From the NCBI RefSeq assembly GCF_003633685.1, contig NZ_RBKT01000001.1, positions 6,820,001-6,884,000 on the forward strand: 64,000 bases of DNA. The letters run 5' to 3'. Both the position numbers and the translations under genes were made by a program. The stretch comes from Micromonospora pisi (GTDB taxonomy: Bacteria; Actinomycetota; Actinomycetes; Mycobacteriales; Micromonosporaceae). Position 1 is the first letter of the stretch. Each line of letters begins with the position of its first letter. The notes beneath the pieces are model-generated. The model had not been told where the DNA came from. It worked only from the letters and a program-made list of their open reading frames with translations, and made no database searches. Positions 50,405 through 58,832 of this stretch are shown in pieces.

Positions 50405-52008
50405 GTCGGAGACTCCCGGGGGATCGGCAGCCGGGCCGGGATCGGCAACCGGACGCTGAACAGGGTGCCACCTGCGGCGGGACGGGTCACATCGACCTTG
50501 CCGTCGTACCTTGAGACCACCTGGCCGACGAGGGCCAGGCCGAGCCCCCGGCCGGCGCTCTTGGTCGACCAGCCCCGCCGGAACGCGTCGGTGACCTGGG
50601 CTGGGTCCAGCCCGGGTCCGCTGTCGCCGACCCGGACCTGCACCTCCCGTTCGGTCGCGCCGACGTAGACCCGGACCTGGCGGGGTGGTTCGGTGCCGCC
50701 GACCGCCTCGAGGGCGTTGTCGACCAGGTTGCCGACGACGGTGAGCAGGTCGCCGATGGGCAGCGGGTGGCCGTCGAGGCGGGACTCGGGATCGACCACG
50801 AGCTCCACGCCCCGTTCGCCGGCCTGGGCGGACTTGCCGAGCAGCAGGGCGGCGAGTGCCGGCTCGGTGACCGCGCCGACGACCCGGTCGGTGAGCTGCT
50901 GGGCGAGGGTCAGTTCGGCGGTGGCCAGTTGCACCGCCTCGTCGGTACGCCCGAGCTCGACCAGGGTCAGTACGGTGTGCAGCCGGTTCGCCGACTCGTG
51001 CGCCTGGGCCTGGAGCGCCTCGCTGAGTCCGCGTACGGAGTCGAGTTCGCTGGCCAGGGTGCGCAGTTCGGTGTGGTCGCGCAGGGTCAGTACGGTGCCG
51101 ACCGCCCGACCGCCGAAACTGGTCGCGCGCTGGTTGGCGACCAGCACCCGGTCACCGGCGAGCATGGGTTCGTCGTGTGCGGCGCGGCCGGAGAGGAGCA
51201 GGTCGGCCACGGCTGGTGGGAAGCCGAGGTCGGCGACGGGGCGCTCCTGCACCGGGTCGGCACCGGTCAGCCCGAGCAGGCGCCGTGCCTCGTCGTTGAT
51301 CAGTGCCACCCGCCGGTCCGGGGTGAGGACGAGCAGCCCTTCGCGGACGGAGTGCAGGACGGCGTCGTAGTACTCGTACATCCGGGTGATCTGGGCCGGG
51401 CCGAGTCCGTGGGTCTGCCGGCGCAGGCGGCGGCTGAGCAGCCAGGAGCCGGCCGCGGCGAGGGCCAGTGCGGCGGCGGTGGCGGCGAGCAGCGCGGGTG
51501 CCTGGGCGAACAGTTTCCGGTTGATCGCGTCGGTGGTGATGCCGACCGAGACCAGCCCGATCACGGCGCCGCTCTCGGTGCGTACCGGCACCACCGCTCG
51601 GACGGACTCACCGAGCGTACCGACGTTGATCGTGGTGAACGCCCGGCCGGCGAGCGCCGGTTCGATCTCGCCGACGAACGGTTGACCGATCAGTGCCGGG
51701 TTGGGGTGTGAGTAGCGGGTCCGGTCCGGGGCCATCACGACGATGAAGTTGGTGCCGGTGGCCCTGCGGGTCGACTCCGCGTACGGCTGGAGCGTGGTGG
51801 CCGGGTCGGGGGAGCCCAACGCGCTCGCCACGTCGGGGGAGCGGGCGACGGCCTCGGCCACCGCGAGCACCTCCTCCTGGGCGGCGCTGCGTACGTCGGC
51901 GCGGGCCAGCAGCACCGCGCCGGTCATCCCGGCCACCACGAGCAGGCTGACGACCAGGACCTGCAGGGCGAAAAGTTGGCCTGCGATGCTCCACCGTCGT
52001 CTGGACAT
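50401..52008 (-). CDS. Sensor histidine kinase, DcuS/CitA type
   Basis: 535 residues from ATG 52008. Two helices (about 15-37 and 175-195) enclose an extracytoplasmic PAS-like sensor domain with RATGTNFIVVMAPDRTRYSHPNP and FTTINVGTLGESVRAVVPV, the fold that binds C4-dicarboxylates or citrate. A cytoplasmic PAS domain follows (MYEYYDAVLHSVREGLLVL), then the H-box QAQAHESANRLHTVLTLVELG and ATPase motifs VDNALEAVGG and GRGLGLALV. Divergent from the symporter gene, so it probably senses that solute. Operon with the regulator. Confidence 0.93.
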   Translation of the reverse strand: MSRRRWSIAGQLFALQVLVVSLLVVAGMTGAVLLARADVRSAAQEEVLAVAEAVARSPDVASALGSPDPATTLQPYAESTRRATGTNFIVVMAPDRTRYSHPNPALIGQPFVGEIEPALAGRAFTTINVGTLGESVRAVVPVRTESGAVIGLVSVGITTDAINRKLFAQAPALLAATAAALALAAAGSWLLSRRLRRQTHGLGPAQITRMYEYYDAVLHSVREGLLVLTPDRRVALINDEARRLLGLTGADPVQERPVADLGFPPAVADLLLSGRAAHDEPMLAGDRVLVANQRATSFGGRAVGTVLTLRDHTELRTLASELDSVRGLSEALQAQAHESANRLHTVLTLVELGRTDEAVQLATAELTLAQQLTDRVVGAVTEPALAALLLGKSAQAGERGVELVVDPESRLDGHPLPIGDLLTVVGNLVDNALEAVGGTEPPRQVRVYVGATEREVQVRVGDSGPGLDPAQVTDAFRRGWSTKSAGRGLGLALVGQVVSRYDGKVDVTRPAAGGTLFSVRLPIPARLPIPRESPT

Positions 52009-52146
52009 GCGCTCCAGTGTTCCCTGTACCGTCGGCGGTCGGCGCGACGGCGCCGTGGTCAGCCGCTTGTTTCGATTCGGGGTCGCCCCGGTGAACACAA
52101 TGAACGCAAGGCTGTGCTCCGGTGAGATCCAGGCCACTGTCTCGGC

Positions 52147-53562
52147 ATGGACACCCCTACCGCCCGGCCACGACGGGACCGCACCCACTTCCTCTACCTC
52201 GCCGTCATCGTCGCCGTCGTCGCCGGCATCGTCCTCGGCTTCGCCGCCCCGGAGGCGGCCAAGGAGCTGAAGCCGATCGGTACCGGCTTCGTGGCGCTGA
52301 TCAAGATGATGATCAGCCCGATCATCTTCTGCACCATCGTGCTCGGCGTCGGCTCGGTACGGCAGGCCGCGAAGGTCGGCAAGGTCGGCGGCCTCGCGCT
52401 TGGCTACTTCCTGGTCATGTCGACCGTGGCGCTCGCGATCGGCCTGGTGGTCGGCAACATCGTGCACCCCGGCTCGGGACTGCACCTCGGCGCCGCCCAG
52501 GCCGCGGCCGGCCAGGCCCAGGTCAGCGGCGCGAGCGAGGGTACGGTCGACTTCCTGCTCGGCATCATCCCCACCTCGCTGCTCTCCGCGTTGACCGAGG
52601 GTGAGGTGCTGCAGACCCTGCTGGTCGCGCTCCTGGTCGGTTTCGCGGTGCAGGGCATGGGGCGCCGGGGCGAGCCGGTGCTGCGCGCGGTCGGCCTGAT
52701 CCAGCGGCTGGTCTTCAAGATCCTGACGATGGTCATGTGGCTGGCGCCGATCGGTGCGTTCGGCGCGATCGCCGCCGTGGTCGGCGCGACCGGCGTGGAC
52801 GCGTTGAAGAGCCTGGCCCAGATCATGATCGGGTTCTACGTCACCTGTGTGATCTTCGTGGTCGTCATCCTCGGCCTGCTGCTCCGCTTCATCGCCAAGA
52901 TCTCGATCTTCGCCCTGCTGCGTTACCTGGGCCGGGAGTTCCTGCTGATCCTCTCCACCTCCTCCTCCGAGTCGGCGCTGCCCCGCCTGATCGCGAAGAT
53001 GGAGCACTTCGGGGTGAGCAAGCCGGTGGTCGGCATCACCGTCCCGACGGGCTACTCGTTCAACCTCGACGGCACCGCGATCTACCTGACCATGGCCTCG
53101 CTCTTCGTGGCCGAGGCGCTGGGCAAGCCGCTCGCCATCGGTGAGCAGATCTCCCTGCTGGTGTTCATGGTCATCGCCTCCAAGGGCGCGGCCGGCATCA
53201 CCGGTGCCGGGCTGGCCACCCTGGCCGGCGGGTTGCAGAGCCACCGGCCGGACCTGGTCGACGGCGTCGGCCTGATCGTCGGCATCGACCGCTTCATGTC
53301 CGAGGCCCGCGCGCTGACCAACTTCGCCGGCAACGCGGTGGCCACCGTGCTGATCGGCACCTGGACCGGGGAGTTCGACCGGGAGCAGGCACGCGAGGTG
53401 CTCGCCGGAAACCGGCCGTTCGACGAGTCGACCATGGTCGACGAGCACGGCCCGGCCGACGACGACGACCTGCCCACCGGTTCGTCGCAGGACGCCTCCA
53501 CCTCTTCGACGGACGCCGCCGCCGGGCGTGCCGAACCGGCGGAGGCAGGCGCCCGAGGCTGA
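52147..53562 (+). CDS. Dicarboxylate/amino acid:cation symporter (DctA-type)
   Basis: 471 residues. The DAACS fold is clear: FVALIKMMISPIIFCTIVLGV, the serine-rich hairpin LSTSSSESALPRLIAKME, PTGYSFNLDGTAIYLTMA and the substrate-site end GIDRFMSEARALTNFAGNAVA. DctA takes up succinate, fumarate and malate with protons or sodium. The C-terminal 50 residues are acidic and low in complexity. Divergent from a DcuS/DcuR-like two-component system, the usual control. A 19-bp stem-loop follows. Confidence 0.93.
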   Translation: MDTPTARPRRDRTHFLYLAVIVAVVAGIVLGFAAPEAAKELKPIGTGFVALIKMMISPIIFCTIVLGVGSVRQAAKVGKVGGLALGYFLVMSTVALAIGLVVGNIVHPGSGLHLGAAQAAAGQAQVSGASEGTVDFLLGIIPTSLLSALTEGEVLQTLLVALLVGFAVQGMGRRGEPVLRAVGLIQRLVFKILTMVMWLAPIGAFGAIAAVVGATGVDALKSLAQIMIGFYVTCVIFVVVILGLLLRFIAKISIFALLRYLGREFLLILSTSSSESALPRLIAKMEHFGVSKPVVGITVPTGYSFNLDGTAIYLTMASLFVAEALGKPLAIGEQISLLVFMVIASKGAAGITGAGLATLAGGLQSHRPDLVDGVGLIVGIDRFMSEARALTNFAGNAVATVLIGTWTGEFDREQAREVLAGNRPFDESTMVDEHGPADDDDLPTGSSQDASTSSTDAAAGRAEPAEAGARG

Positions 53563-53579
53563 CCAGCCGGGCGCGACCG

Positions 53580-53626
53580 CTTTTCGGGCCACTCACCCAG
53601 GTGCCGGGGGTGAGTGGCCCGAAAAG
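53580..53626 (+). terminator. Very strong stem-loop after the symporter gene
   Basis: A perfect 19-bp stem (53580-53598 with 53608-53626; ends CTTTTCGGGCC / GGCCCGAAAAG) encloses a 9-base loop, 17 bases after the stop. The right arm is followed by TCTGTAATG rather than a T-run. Confidence 0.88.
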
Positions 53627-53670
53627 TCTGTAATGGGATTGATACGAGGAATCGTCGCTAAAGTAAGGTA

Positions 53671-54858
53671 GTGACGAGAGGGCGGAGAATCCTCGCCGGG
53701 TCGACGGCCCTGCTGATCGCACTCGCCGCCTGCACCGAGCAGCGGCCACAACGATCGGGGCCGGCGTCGGGCGCCCCCGGGCAGCAGGTCGAACCGGTGA
53801 CCTCCCCGGGCCTGGAGCTGATCGCCGGAATGCCGCCCTACGTCTCCACCACCAACGTGTACGGCGCGGCCGGTCCCGACCAGCTCAGCGAGGCGGTACG
53901 CGGGGACAAGCCCCTGGTCTACGTGCCGAACACCGGCAGTGACGACGTCTGGGTGATCGACCCGGACACGTACCAGGTGGTGGACAAGTTCCCCGGTGGC
54001 CCGGAACCGCAGCACGTCGTCCCCTCCTACGACCTGCGTACGCTCTACGTCGCCTCCAGCCGGGTACCCTCCGGCGGTCTCGTCCCGATCGACCCGCGTA
54101 CCGGCCGGCCGGGCGCGATGATCGACGTCGAGGACGTCTACAACCTCTACTTCACGCCGGACGGCAAACAGGGGATCGTGGTCGCCGAGTACTACCAGCG
54201 GCTCGACTTCTACGACGCCACGAACTGGCGGCGTACCGGGTCGGTGACCTTTCCCGAGTGCGCCGGGATCAACCACATGGACTACTCGGTCGACGGGCGG
54301 ACCATGCTGGTGAGCTGCGAGTTCGCCAACCGGATGCTGGTCGTCGACGCGGTCACCCACCGCAAGCTGCGCCAGTTCGACCTGGATGTGGTCGCCGACG
54401 GGATGCCCCAGGACACCCGCCTCACTCCCGACGGGCGGCACTTCCTGGTCGCCGACATGATGGCCGCCGGGGTGTACGTCTTCGACGGGGCGGCCACCAA
54501 CCGGACCGGGTTCATCCCGACCGGCAAGGGTGCGCACGGCATCTACTTCAGCCGGGACGGCACACTCGCGTACGTCACCAACCGGGACGAGGGCAGCGTG
54601 AGCCTGATCGACCTGGCCACCCTCACCACCGCCGGCCTCTGGCGGATCCCCGGCGGCGGCAGCCCGGACATGGGCGGGCTCTCCGCCGACGGTCGGGTGC
54701 TCTGGCTCTCCGGTCGCCACCACGACGAGGTCTACGCCATGAGCACCGCCGACGGCCGGCTGCTGGCCCGGATCCCGGTCGGCTCCGGCCCGCACGGGCT
54801 CACCGTCTGGCCGCAACCCGGCCGCTACTCCCTCGGCCACACCGCCAACATCCGGTAA
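53671..54858 (+). CDS. Beta-propeller (YVTN-type) lipoprotein
   Basis: 395 residues from GTG 53671. Lipoprotein signal with RGRR and the lipobox LAAC, lipid on Cys21. The mature part is a repeat beta-propeller: VYVPNTGSDDVWVIDPDTYQVVD, GKQGIVVAEYYQRLDFYD, GRTMLVSCEFANRMLVVDA, GTLAYVTNRDEGSVSLIDLAT. Such domains form 7-bladed wheels for binding proteins or quinone-like cofactors; no catalytic residues are evident. Anchored outside the membrane. The GTG lies six bases after TAAAGT, which fits leaderless translation. Its TAA stop is inside the next inverted-repeat element. Confidence 0.87.
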   Translation: MTRGRRILAGSTALLIALAACTEQRPQRSGPASGAPGQQVEPVTSPGLELIAGMPPYVSTTNVYGAAGPDQLSEAVRGDKPLVYVPNTGSDDVWVIDPDTYQVVDKFPGGPEPQHVVPSYDLRTLYVASSRVPSGGLVPIDPRTGRPGAMIDVEDVYNLYFTPDGKQGIVVAEYYQRLDFYDATNWRRTGSVTFPECAGINHMDYSVDGRTMLVSCEFANRMLVVDAVTHRKLRQFDLDVVADGMPQDTRLTPDGRHFLVADMMAAGVYVFDGAATNRTGFIPTGKGAHGIYFSRDGTLAYVTNRDEGSVSLIDLATLTTAGLWRIPGGGSPDMGGLSADGRVLWLSGRHHDEVYAMSTADGRLLARIPVGSGPHGLTVWPQPGRYSLGHTANIR

Positions 54859-54908
54859 GGAAGGGCCCCTTGTTATCGCTTTTTGTATAACAAGGGGCCC
54901 TTCCTAAC
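54855..54908. repeat. Inverted-repeat element, copy 5 (inverted orientation)
   Basis: Arms 54855-54876 and 54887-54908 (22 bp, one mismatch) enclose CGCTTTTTGT. Read on the minus strand the centre is ACAAAAAGCG, as in copies 1, 2 and 4, so this copy is inverted relative to them. It begins inside the TAA stop of the propeller gene. Confidence 0.9.
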
Positions 54909-55020
54909 GCCTCGGCGCGGCATTACCGAGTGGTGACAATTTGCGGACCGGGTGCGGACACGGGCCTGGCATCTTCGGGCAGATGATCTACCAACTGGTT
55001 GTCGTCCCCGAGGCGCCCCG

Positions 55021-56154
55021 ATGACCGAGACAGCAGGAAACCAGGACCACCGCCCGCTCGTCGCCGGCCCCGTCGCGATCACGACCGTCGCCGATCCGGT
55101 GCCGACCCCACGCGTACGGTGGGCGGACGTCGCCAAGGGTGTGTGCATCATCCTGGTGGTGTCATGGCACGTCGTCATCAAGCACTACCTGCAGATAACG
55201 TGGCACCTCGGCGTGCCCCTGCCAGGGCTGTGGGGAAAGCTGGGTGAGCAGCTCCTACCGCTGCGGATGCCGCTGTTCTTCACCATCTCCGGTCTGTTCG
55301 CGGCGAACGCCGTCACGCGACCGTGGCGGGCGACGGCCCGGTCCCGGATCGCGCAGTTCCTCTACCTGTACGCGATCTGGCTGCTGATCCACACCGCGAT
55401 CCTCGCCCTGGCCCCGCAGCTCCCGACCGATCGCGCGAACTCGGTCTCCGGCCTCCTGGAGCAGCTCACCATCACCCCGTCCAACCTCTGGTACCTCTAC
55501 GCGCTGGCGCTCTACTTCACGTTCGCCAAGGTGACGTACCGGCTTCCCGCCCCGGTGCTCCTCACCGCCGCCGCGGCGCTCTCCGTCATCACCGCCGCCG
55601 GTCTGCTCGCCACCCCGGGCAACCGTGGCGGCGTCTACCAGAACCTGGTCTTCTTCCTCGCCGGGTTGCACCTCAGGCCGTACGTCGAACGCTGGGCCGC
55701 GACCGCGACCAACCGGCGGCTCGGGCTGACCTTCGCCGCGTACGCCGTGGCGCTGGTGGCCATGGCCGTGGCCGGAGCCGAGACCTGGCCCGGCGTCTGG
55801 CTTCTGGTGTCCATCACGGCGGTGCTCTTCGGTGTCACCGCGGCCGATCGGGTCGGCCGGTGGCGCGTGGTCGGCGGGGCGCTCGCCAGCCTCGGGCGTC
55901 GCACGCTTCCGGTCTACGTCATCCACATGCCGGTGCTGGCCCTGTTGCACCGGCTGCTGGTGGGCCCGCTCTCCGAACTGGGCGACGCCGGGCAGTTCCT
56001 GGTGGCGCTCGCTGATCCGGTCCTGCTGACCGCGTTGGTGGTCGCGCTCTCCCTGACCATCCACCGTGCGCTCGTCGCCATATCGGCGAGATGGCTGTTC
56101 GAGCTGCCCAGGTGGCGGCACCGCCGGGTCGAGGCGGTGCCGCACACCGGTTAG
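55021..56154 (+). CDS. Acyltransferase-3 family membrane protein
   Basis: 377 residues from ATG 55021. About ten helices. Family motifs: RVRWADVAKGVCIILVVSWHVV with the conserved His, PLRMPLFFTISGLFAA with the R-x-P-x-F-F-x-I-S-G pattern, and VYVIHMPVLALLHRLL near the end. These proteins transfer acetyl or other acyl groups across the membrane onto cell-surface or exported sugars and lipids. The acceptor is unknown and no glycan gene cluster lies alongside. It converges on the lipoprotein gene, 16 bp away. Confidence 0.9.
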   Translation: MTETAGNQDHRPLVAGPVAITTVADPVPTPRVRWADVAKGVCIILVVSWHVVIKHYLQITWHLGVPLPGLWGKLGEQLLPLRMPLFFTISGLFAANAVTRPWRATARSRIAQFLYLYAIWLLIHTAILALAPQLPTDRANSVSGLLEQLTITPSNLWYLYALALYFTFAKVTYRLPAPVLLTAAAALSVITAAGLLATPGNRGGVYQNLVFFLAGLHLRPYVERWAATATNRRLGLTFAAYAVALVAMAVAGAETWPGVWLLVSITAVLFGVTAADRVGRWRVVGGALASLGRRTLPVYVIHMPVLALLHRLLVGPLSELGDAGQFLVALADPVLLTALVVALSLTIHRALVAISARWLFELPRWRHRRVEAVPHTG

Positions 56155-56170
56155 GCGGATCGCTGGCGGG

Positions 56171-56677
56171 TCAAGGGGTGACCGGACAGGTGTTCGGCCC
56201 CCGGCTCCGTCCCCGCCCGACGAGGGTGACCGGGGCGGAGCCGGCTTCCTGACCGGTGGCCGTCAGCGCGTCGTTGACGGTGCAGACGATCTGTGCCACC
56301 GCTGTCGCCGAGAGCGCGGTCACGTCACTGGCGTACGTCACCGTCGTACCCGTCGGTTCGGAGGCGACCTCGACAACCCTGGCGTCCAGTGGCACCTCGC
56401 TGGTCAGCCCCCGCGCCCGCTCCTGCGCGTCCGGACCGTCGGTCAGCAGCGCGAGCGTCTCCGCGAGCGACGACGTCTGACCGGTGTCGCGTACCACGAG
56501 CGTGAGGTTGATCTCCGACACCAGGTAGAGCCTGGTGTCGGCGGCCACCTCCTGGACCGGTCCGGCCGGGGCGGCGCCGCCGACGATGACCCCGCTGGGG
56601 CGGACCCCGCAGCCGGCGAGGGTCGCGGTGAGCGCCAGACCCGCGAGCAACCCGCGTACGGCTCTGTTCCCGGTCAC
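56171..56677 (-). CDS. Lipoprotein with GerMN-like domain (AfsQ3-like)
   Basis: 168 residues. Signal with lipobox LAGC, lipid on Cys23. The mature part has LYLVSEINLTLVVRDTGQ, LLTDGPDAQERARGLTSEVP and ALSATAVAQIVCTVNDALT, the pattern of GerM/sporulation-type domains. The GTG overlaps the kinase stop. In Streptomyces the afsQ operon has regulator, kinase and a lipoprotein of this sort, so it probably tunes the kinase from outside the membrane. Two extra cysteines are in the C-terminal half. Confidence 0.82.
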   Translation of the reverse strand: MTGNRAVRGLLAGLALTATLAGCGVRPSGVIVGGAAPAGPVQEVAADTRLYLVSEINLTLVVRDTGQTSSLAETLALLTDGPDAQERARGLTSEVPLDARVVEVASEPTGTTVTYASDVTALSATAVAQIVCTVNDALTATGQEAGSAPVTLVGRGRSRGPNTCPVTP

Positions 56678-58140
56678 CTGTCTCCTCCCTCGTCCGGCGG
56701 ATCGGCTGACCAGCGTGGCAGGCGAAGGGTGAACACCGCGCCGCCGGCCGGCTGGTTGGCGGCCACCAGGCTGCCGTGGCGCTCCGCGTCGTGATGCAGC
56801 CGGGCGTTCTCCCAGGCGATCGCGAGGCCGAGGCCGCTGCCGGTGGAACGGTTCCGGGCGGTGTCCGCCTTGTAGAACCGGTCGAAGACCTGCGGCAGCA
56901 CCTCGGCGTCCAGTCCCGGCCCATGGTCGGCGACCGCCAGGACGATCCAGTCCGGTTCGGTGTGCAGACGTACGGACACCGGTGGGGCGCCGTGCCGCAG
57001 CGCGTTGCCGACCAGGTTCGCGAGGATCACGTCCAACCGGCGCGGATCCAGCCGGGCCGTCACCCCCGTGGGCAGTTCCGTCTCCACCTCGTCGGACCAG
57101 CCGCGGGCGCGCAGCGTCGCGGTCACCGCCGTGGCCACGTCGACGGGGTCGAGCGCGAGCGCCGCCGTGCCCGAATCGAACCTGCTGACCTCGATCAGAT
57201 CGTTCACCAGCCGGGTGAGGTTCTGGGTCTCCTGGCTCACCAGCCGGGCGGCCCTACCGGCGTCTCCGGGGAGTTGGGCCGCCTCCTCGTCGAGCACGTC
57301 GGTGACCGCGGTCATGGCGGCCAACGGGGTACGTAGCTCGTGGGACACGTCGGCCACGAAACGCCGTGCGTCGGATTCCATCCGGCGCAGCTCACCGACG
57401 TACCGTTCCAGCGTTCCGGCGGTGTCGTTGAAGGTGCGCGCGAGGTCGGCGAGTTCGTCGGAGCCGCGGATGGTGAGCCGGCTCGCCAGGTTGCCTTCGC
57501 CCAACCGTCGTGCCGCCCGCCCGAGTTCACGCACCGGCCGCAGCACGCTCCGCGCGGCGAGCGACGCCAGCAGCACCGCGAACACCAGGGACAACCCGCC
57601 GGTGAGCCAGGCCATGACGGCGAGCTGGTCGATGCTCCGCTCCTCGGCCAGCAGGCTGTGCAGGCGGTAGATCTCCAGCCCGGACGCGACCGGCGTGCCG
57701 TCCGGTCCGGTGCGCATCAGTTGGGTCCCGATGACGAGGCTCGGCGTCCCCCGGTAGGAGACGCGTTGCCAGACGACCCGGCCGCCGCGTACCGCCTGGC
57801 GCAGGTCCGGCGAGAGCAGTTCGGGCGGCGGGCCGATCGCCGATCGCCGGCCCTGGTACAGGACGACAGTGCTCTCGTCACGGGTGGAGAGTGCCTCGGC
57901 GAACCCGTCGAGTTCGTTCTGGGCCGGTGGCAGGTTCCCGACCGGGAAGAGCTTGTCCGCCTGGCCCACCAGTGCGACGACCGCCGCGTCCTGGGCTTTG
58001 CGCAGGATGACGTCGCGGGCCTGGACGTAGCCGCTGCCGGCGACGGCGGCCGCCGTCGTCAGGCCGAGCAGCACGAAGGCGACCAGGAGCCTGACCCGCA
58101 GTCCCCACGCCCTGCCACCGAGCCACCGCCAGCGGTTCAC
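56674..58140 (-). CDS. Sensor histidine kinase (AfsQ2-like)
   Basis: 488 residues. Helix 1 (VRLLVAFVLLGLTTAAAVAG), an extracytoplasmic domain of ~135 residues, helix 2 (LAVMAWLTGGLSLVFAVLLA), HAMP (RSVLRPVRELGRAARRLGEG) and H-box DVSHELRTPLAAMTAVTDVL. ATPase motifs LVGNALRHGAPP, ADHGPGLDAE and GSGLGLAIAW are intact. It overlaps the regulator upstream and the lipoprotein downstream by four bases each, so three genes are translated as a unit. The signal is probably envelope-derived. Confidence 0.92.
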   Translation of the reverse strand: MNRWRWLGGRAWGLRVRLLVAFVLLGLTTAAAVAGSGYVQARDVILRKAQDAAVVALVGQADKLFPVGNLPPAQNELDGFAEALSTRDESTVVLYQGRRSAIGPPPELLSPDLRQAVRGGRVVWQRVSYRGTPSLVIGTQLMRTGPDGTPVASGLEIYRLHSLLAEERSIDQLAVMAWLTGGLSLVFAVLLASLAARSVLRPVRELGRAARRLGEGNLASRLTIRGSDELADLARTFNDTAGTLERYVGELRRMESDARRFVADVSHELRTPLAAMTAVTDVLDEEAAQLPGDAGRAARLVSQETQNLTRLVNDLIEVSRFDSGTAALALDPVDVATAVTATLRARGWSDEVETELPTGVTARLDPRRLDVILANLVGNALRHGAPPVSVRLHTEPDWIVLAVADHGPGLDAEVLPQVFDRFYKADTARNRSTGSGLGLAIAWENARLHHDAERHGSLVAANQPAGGAVFTLRLPRWSADPPDEGGDR

Positions 58141-58832
58141 AGTGGTCCGAAGCGGTAGCCGAAACCACGCACCGTCTGCACGTAGGCCGGGGTTGCCGGA
58201 TCGTCCTCGATCTTCGCGCGCAGTCGCTGGACACAGGCGTCGACGAGCCGCGAATCGCCCAGGTAGCCGTGTTCCCAGACCGTCTCCAGCAGTTGCTGAC
58301 GGCTCAGTACACGACCCGGCGTGCCGGACAGTTCGAGCAGCAGGCGCAGCTCGGTCGGGGCGAGACCGACCGGCACCCCGTTCTTGCGTACGACCAGCGC
58401 GGCCCGGTCGATGGTCAGCGCACGGTGCTGCTCGGTCCCGGTCCGGTCCCCGCCGGGTCGGCGCTGGTCGCCACCGGCCCGCCGCAGCACCGCGCGGATC
58501 CGCGCCTCGAGCACCCGGGCCTGTACCGGTTTGACCACGTAGTCGTCGGCGCCGGCCTCCAGACCCGCGACCACGTCCATGTCGTCGTTTCGGGCGGTGA
58601 GCATGATGATGGGCAGGTCGCCGCCGGCACGGATCCGTCGGCAGACCTCGAATCCGTCGATTCCGGGCAACATGAGATCCAGGACCACGACGTCGGAGAC
58701 GGCCGCCTGTAACCGGGCGAGGCCCTGTTCCCCGGTCGCCACCGCCTCCACCGTGTGCCCCTGCCTGGTCAAGGCGAGATGCAGCCCGTCACGCACGGTC
58801 TGGTGATCTTCGATCAAGAGCACTCGGGACAT
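58137..58832 (-). CDS. Response regulator, OmpR type (AfsQ1-like)
   Basis: 231 residues from ATG 58832. Receiver VLLIEDHQTVRDGLHLAL, acceptor Asp in VVVLDLMLPGIDGFE, switch lysine in YVVKPV. Winged helix ends DSRLVDACVQRLRAKIEDD and YVQTVRGFGYRFGPL. First gene of the regulator-kinase-lipoprotein operon. Its start lies inside the 3' end of the PAP2 phosphatase gene, so the promoter must be within that gene or shared with it. Regulon unknown; AfsQ1 in Streptomyces controls metabolism and antibiotics. Confidence 0.92.
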   Translation of the reverse strand: MSRVLLIEDHQTVRDGLHLALTRQGHTVEAVATGEQGLARLQAAVSDVVVLDLMLPGIDGFEVCRRIRAGGDLPIIMLTARNDDMDVVAGLEAGADDYVVKPVQARVLEARIRAVLRRAGGDQRRPGGDRTGTEQHRALTIDRAALVVRKNGVPVGLAPTELRLLLELSGTPGRVLSRQQLLETVWEHGYLGDSRLVDACVQRLRAKIEDDPATPAYVQTVRGFGYRFGPL

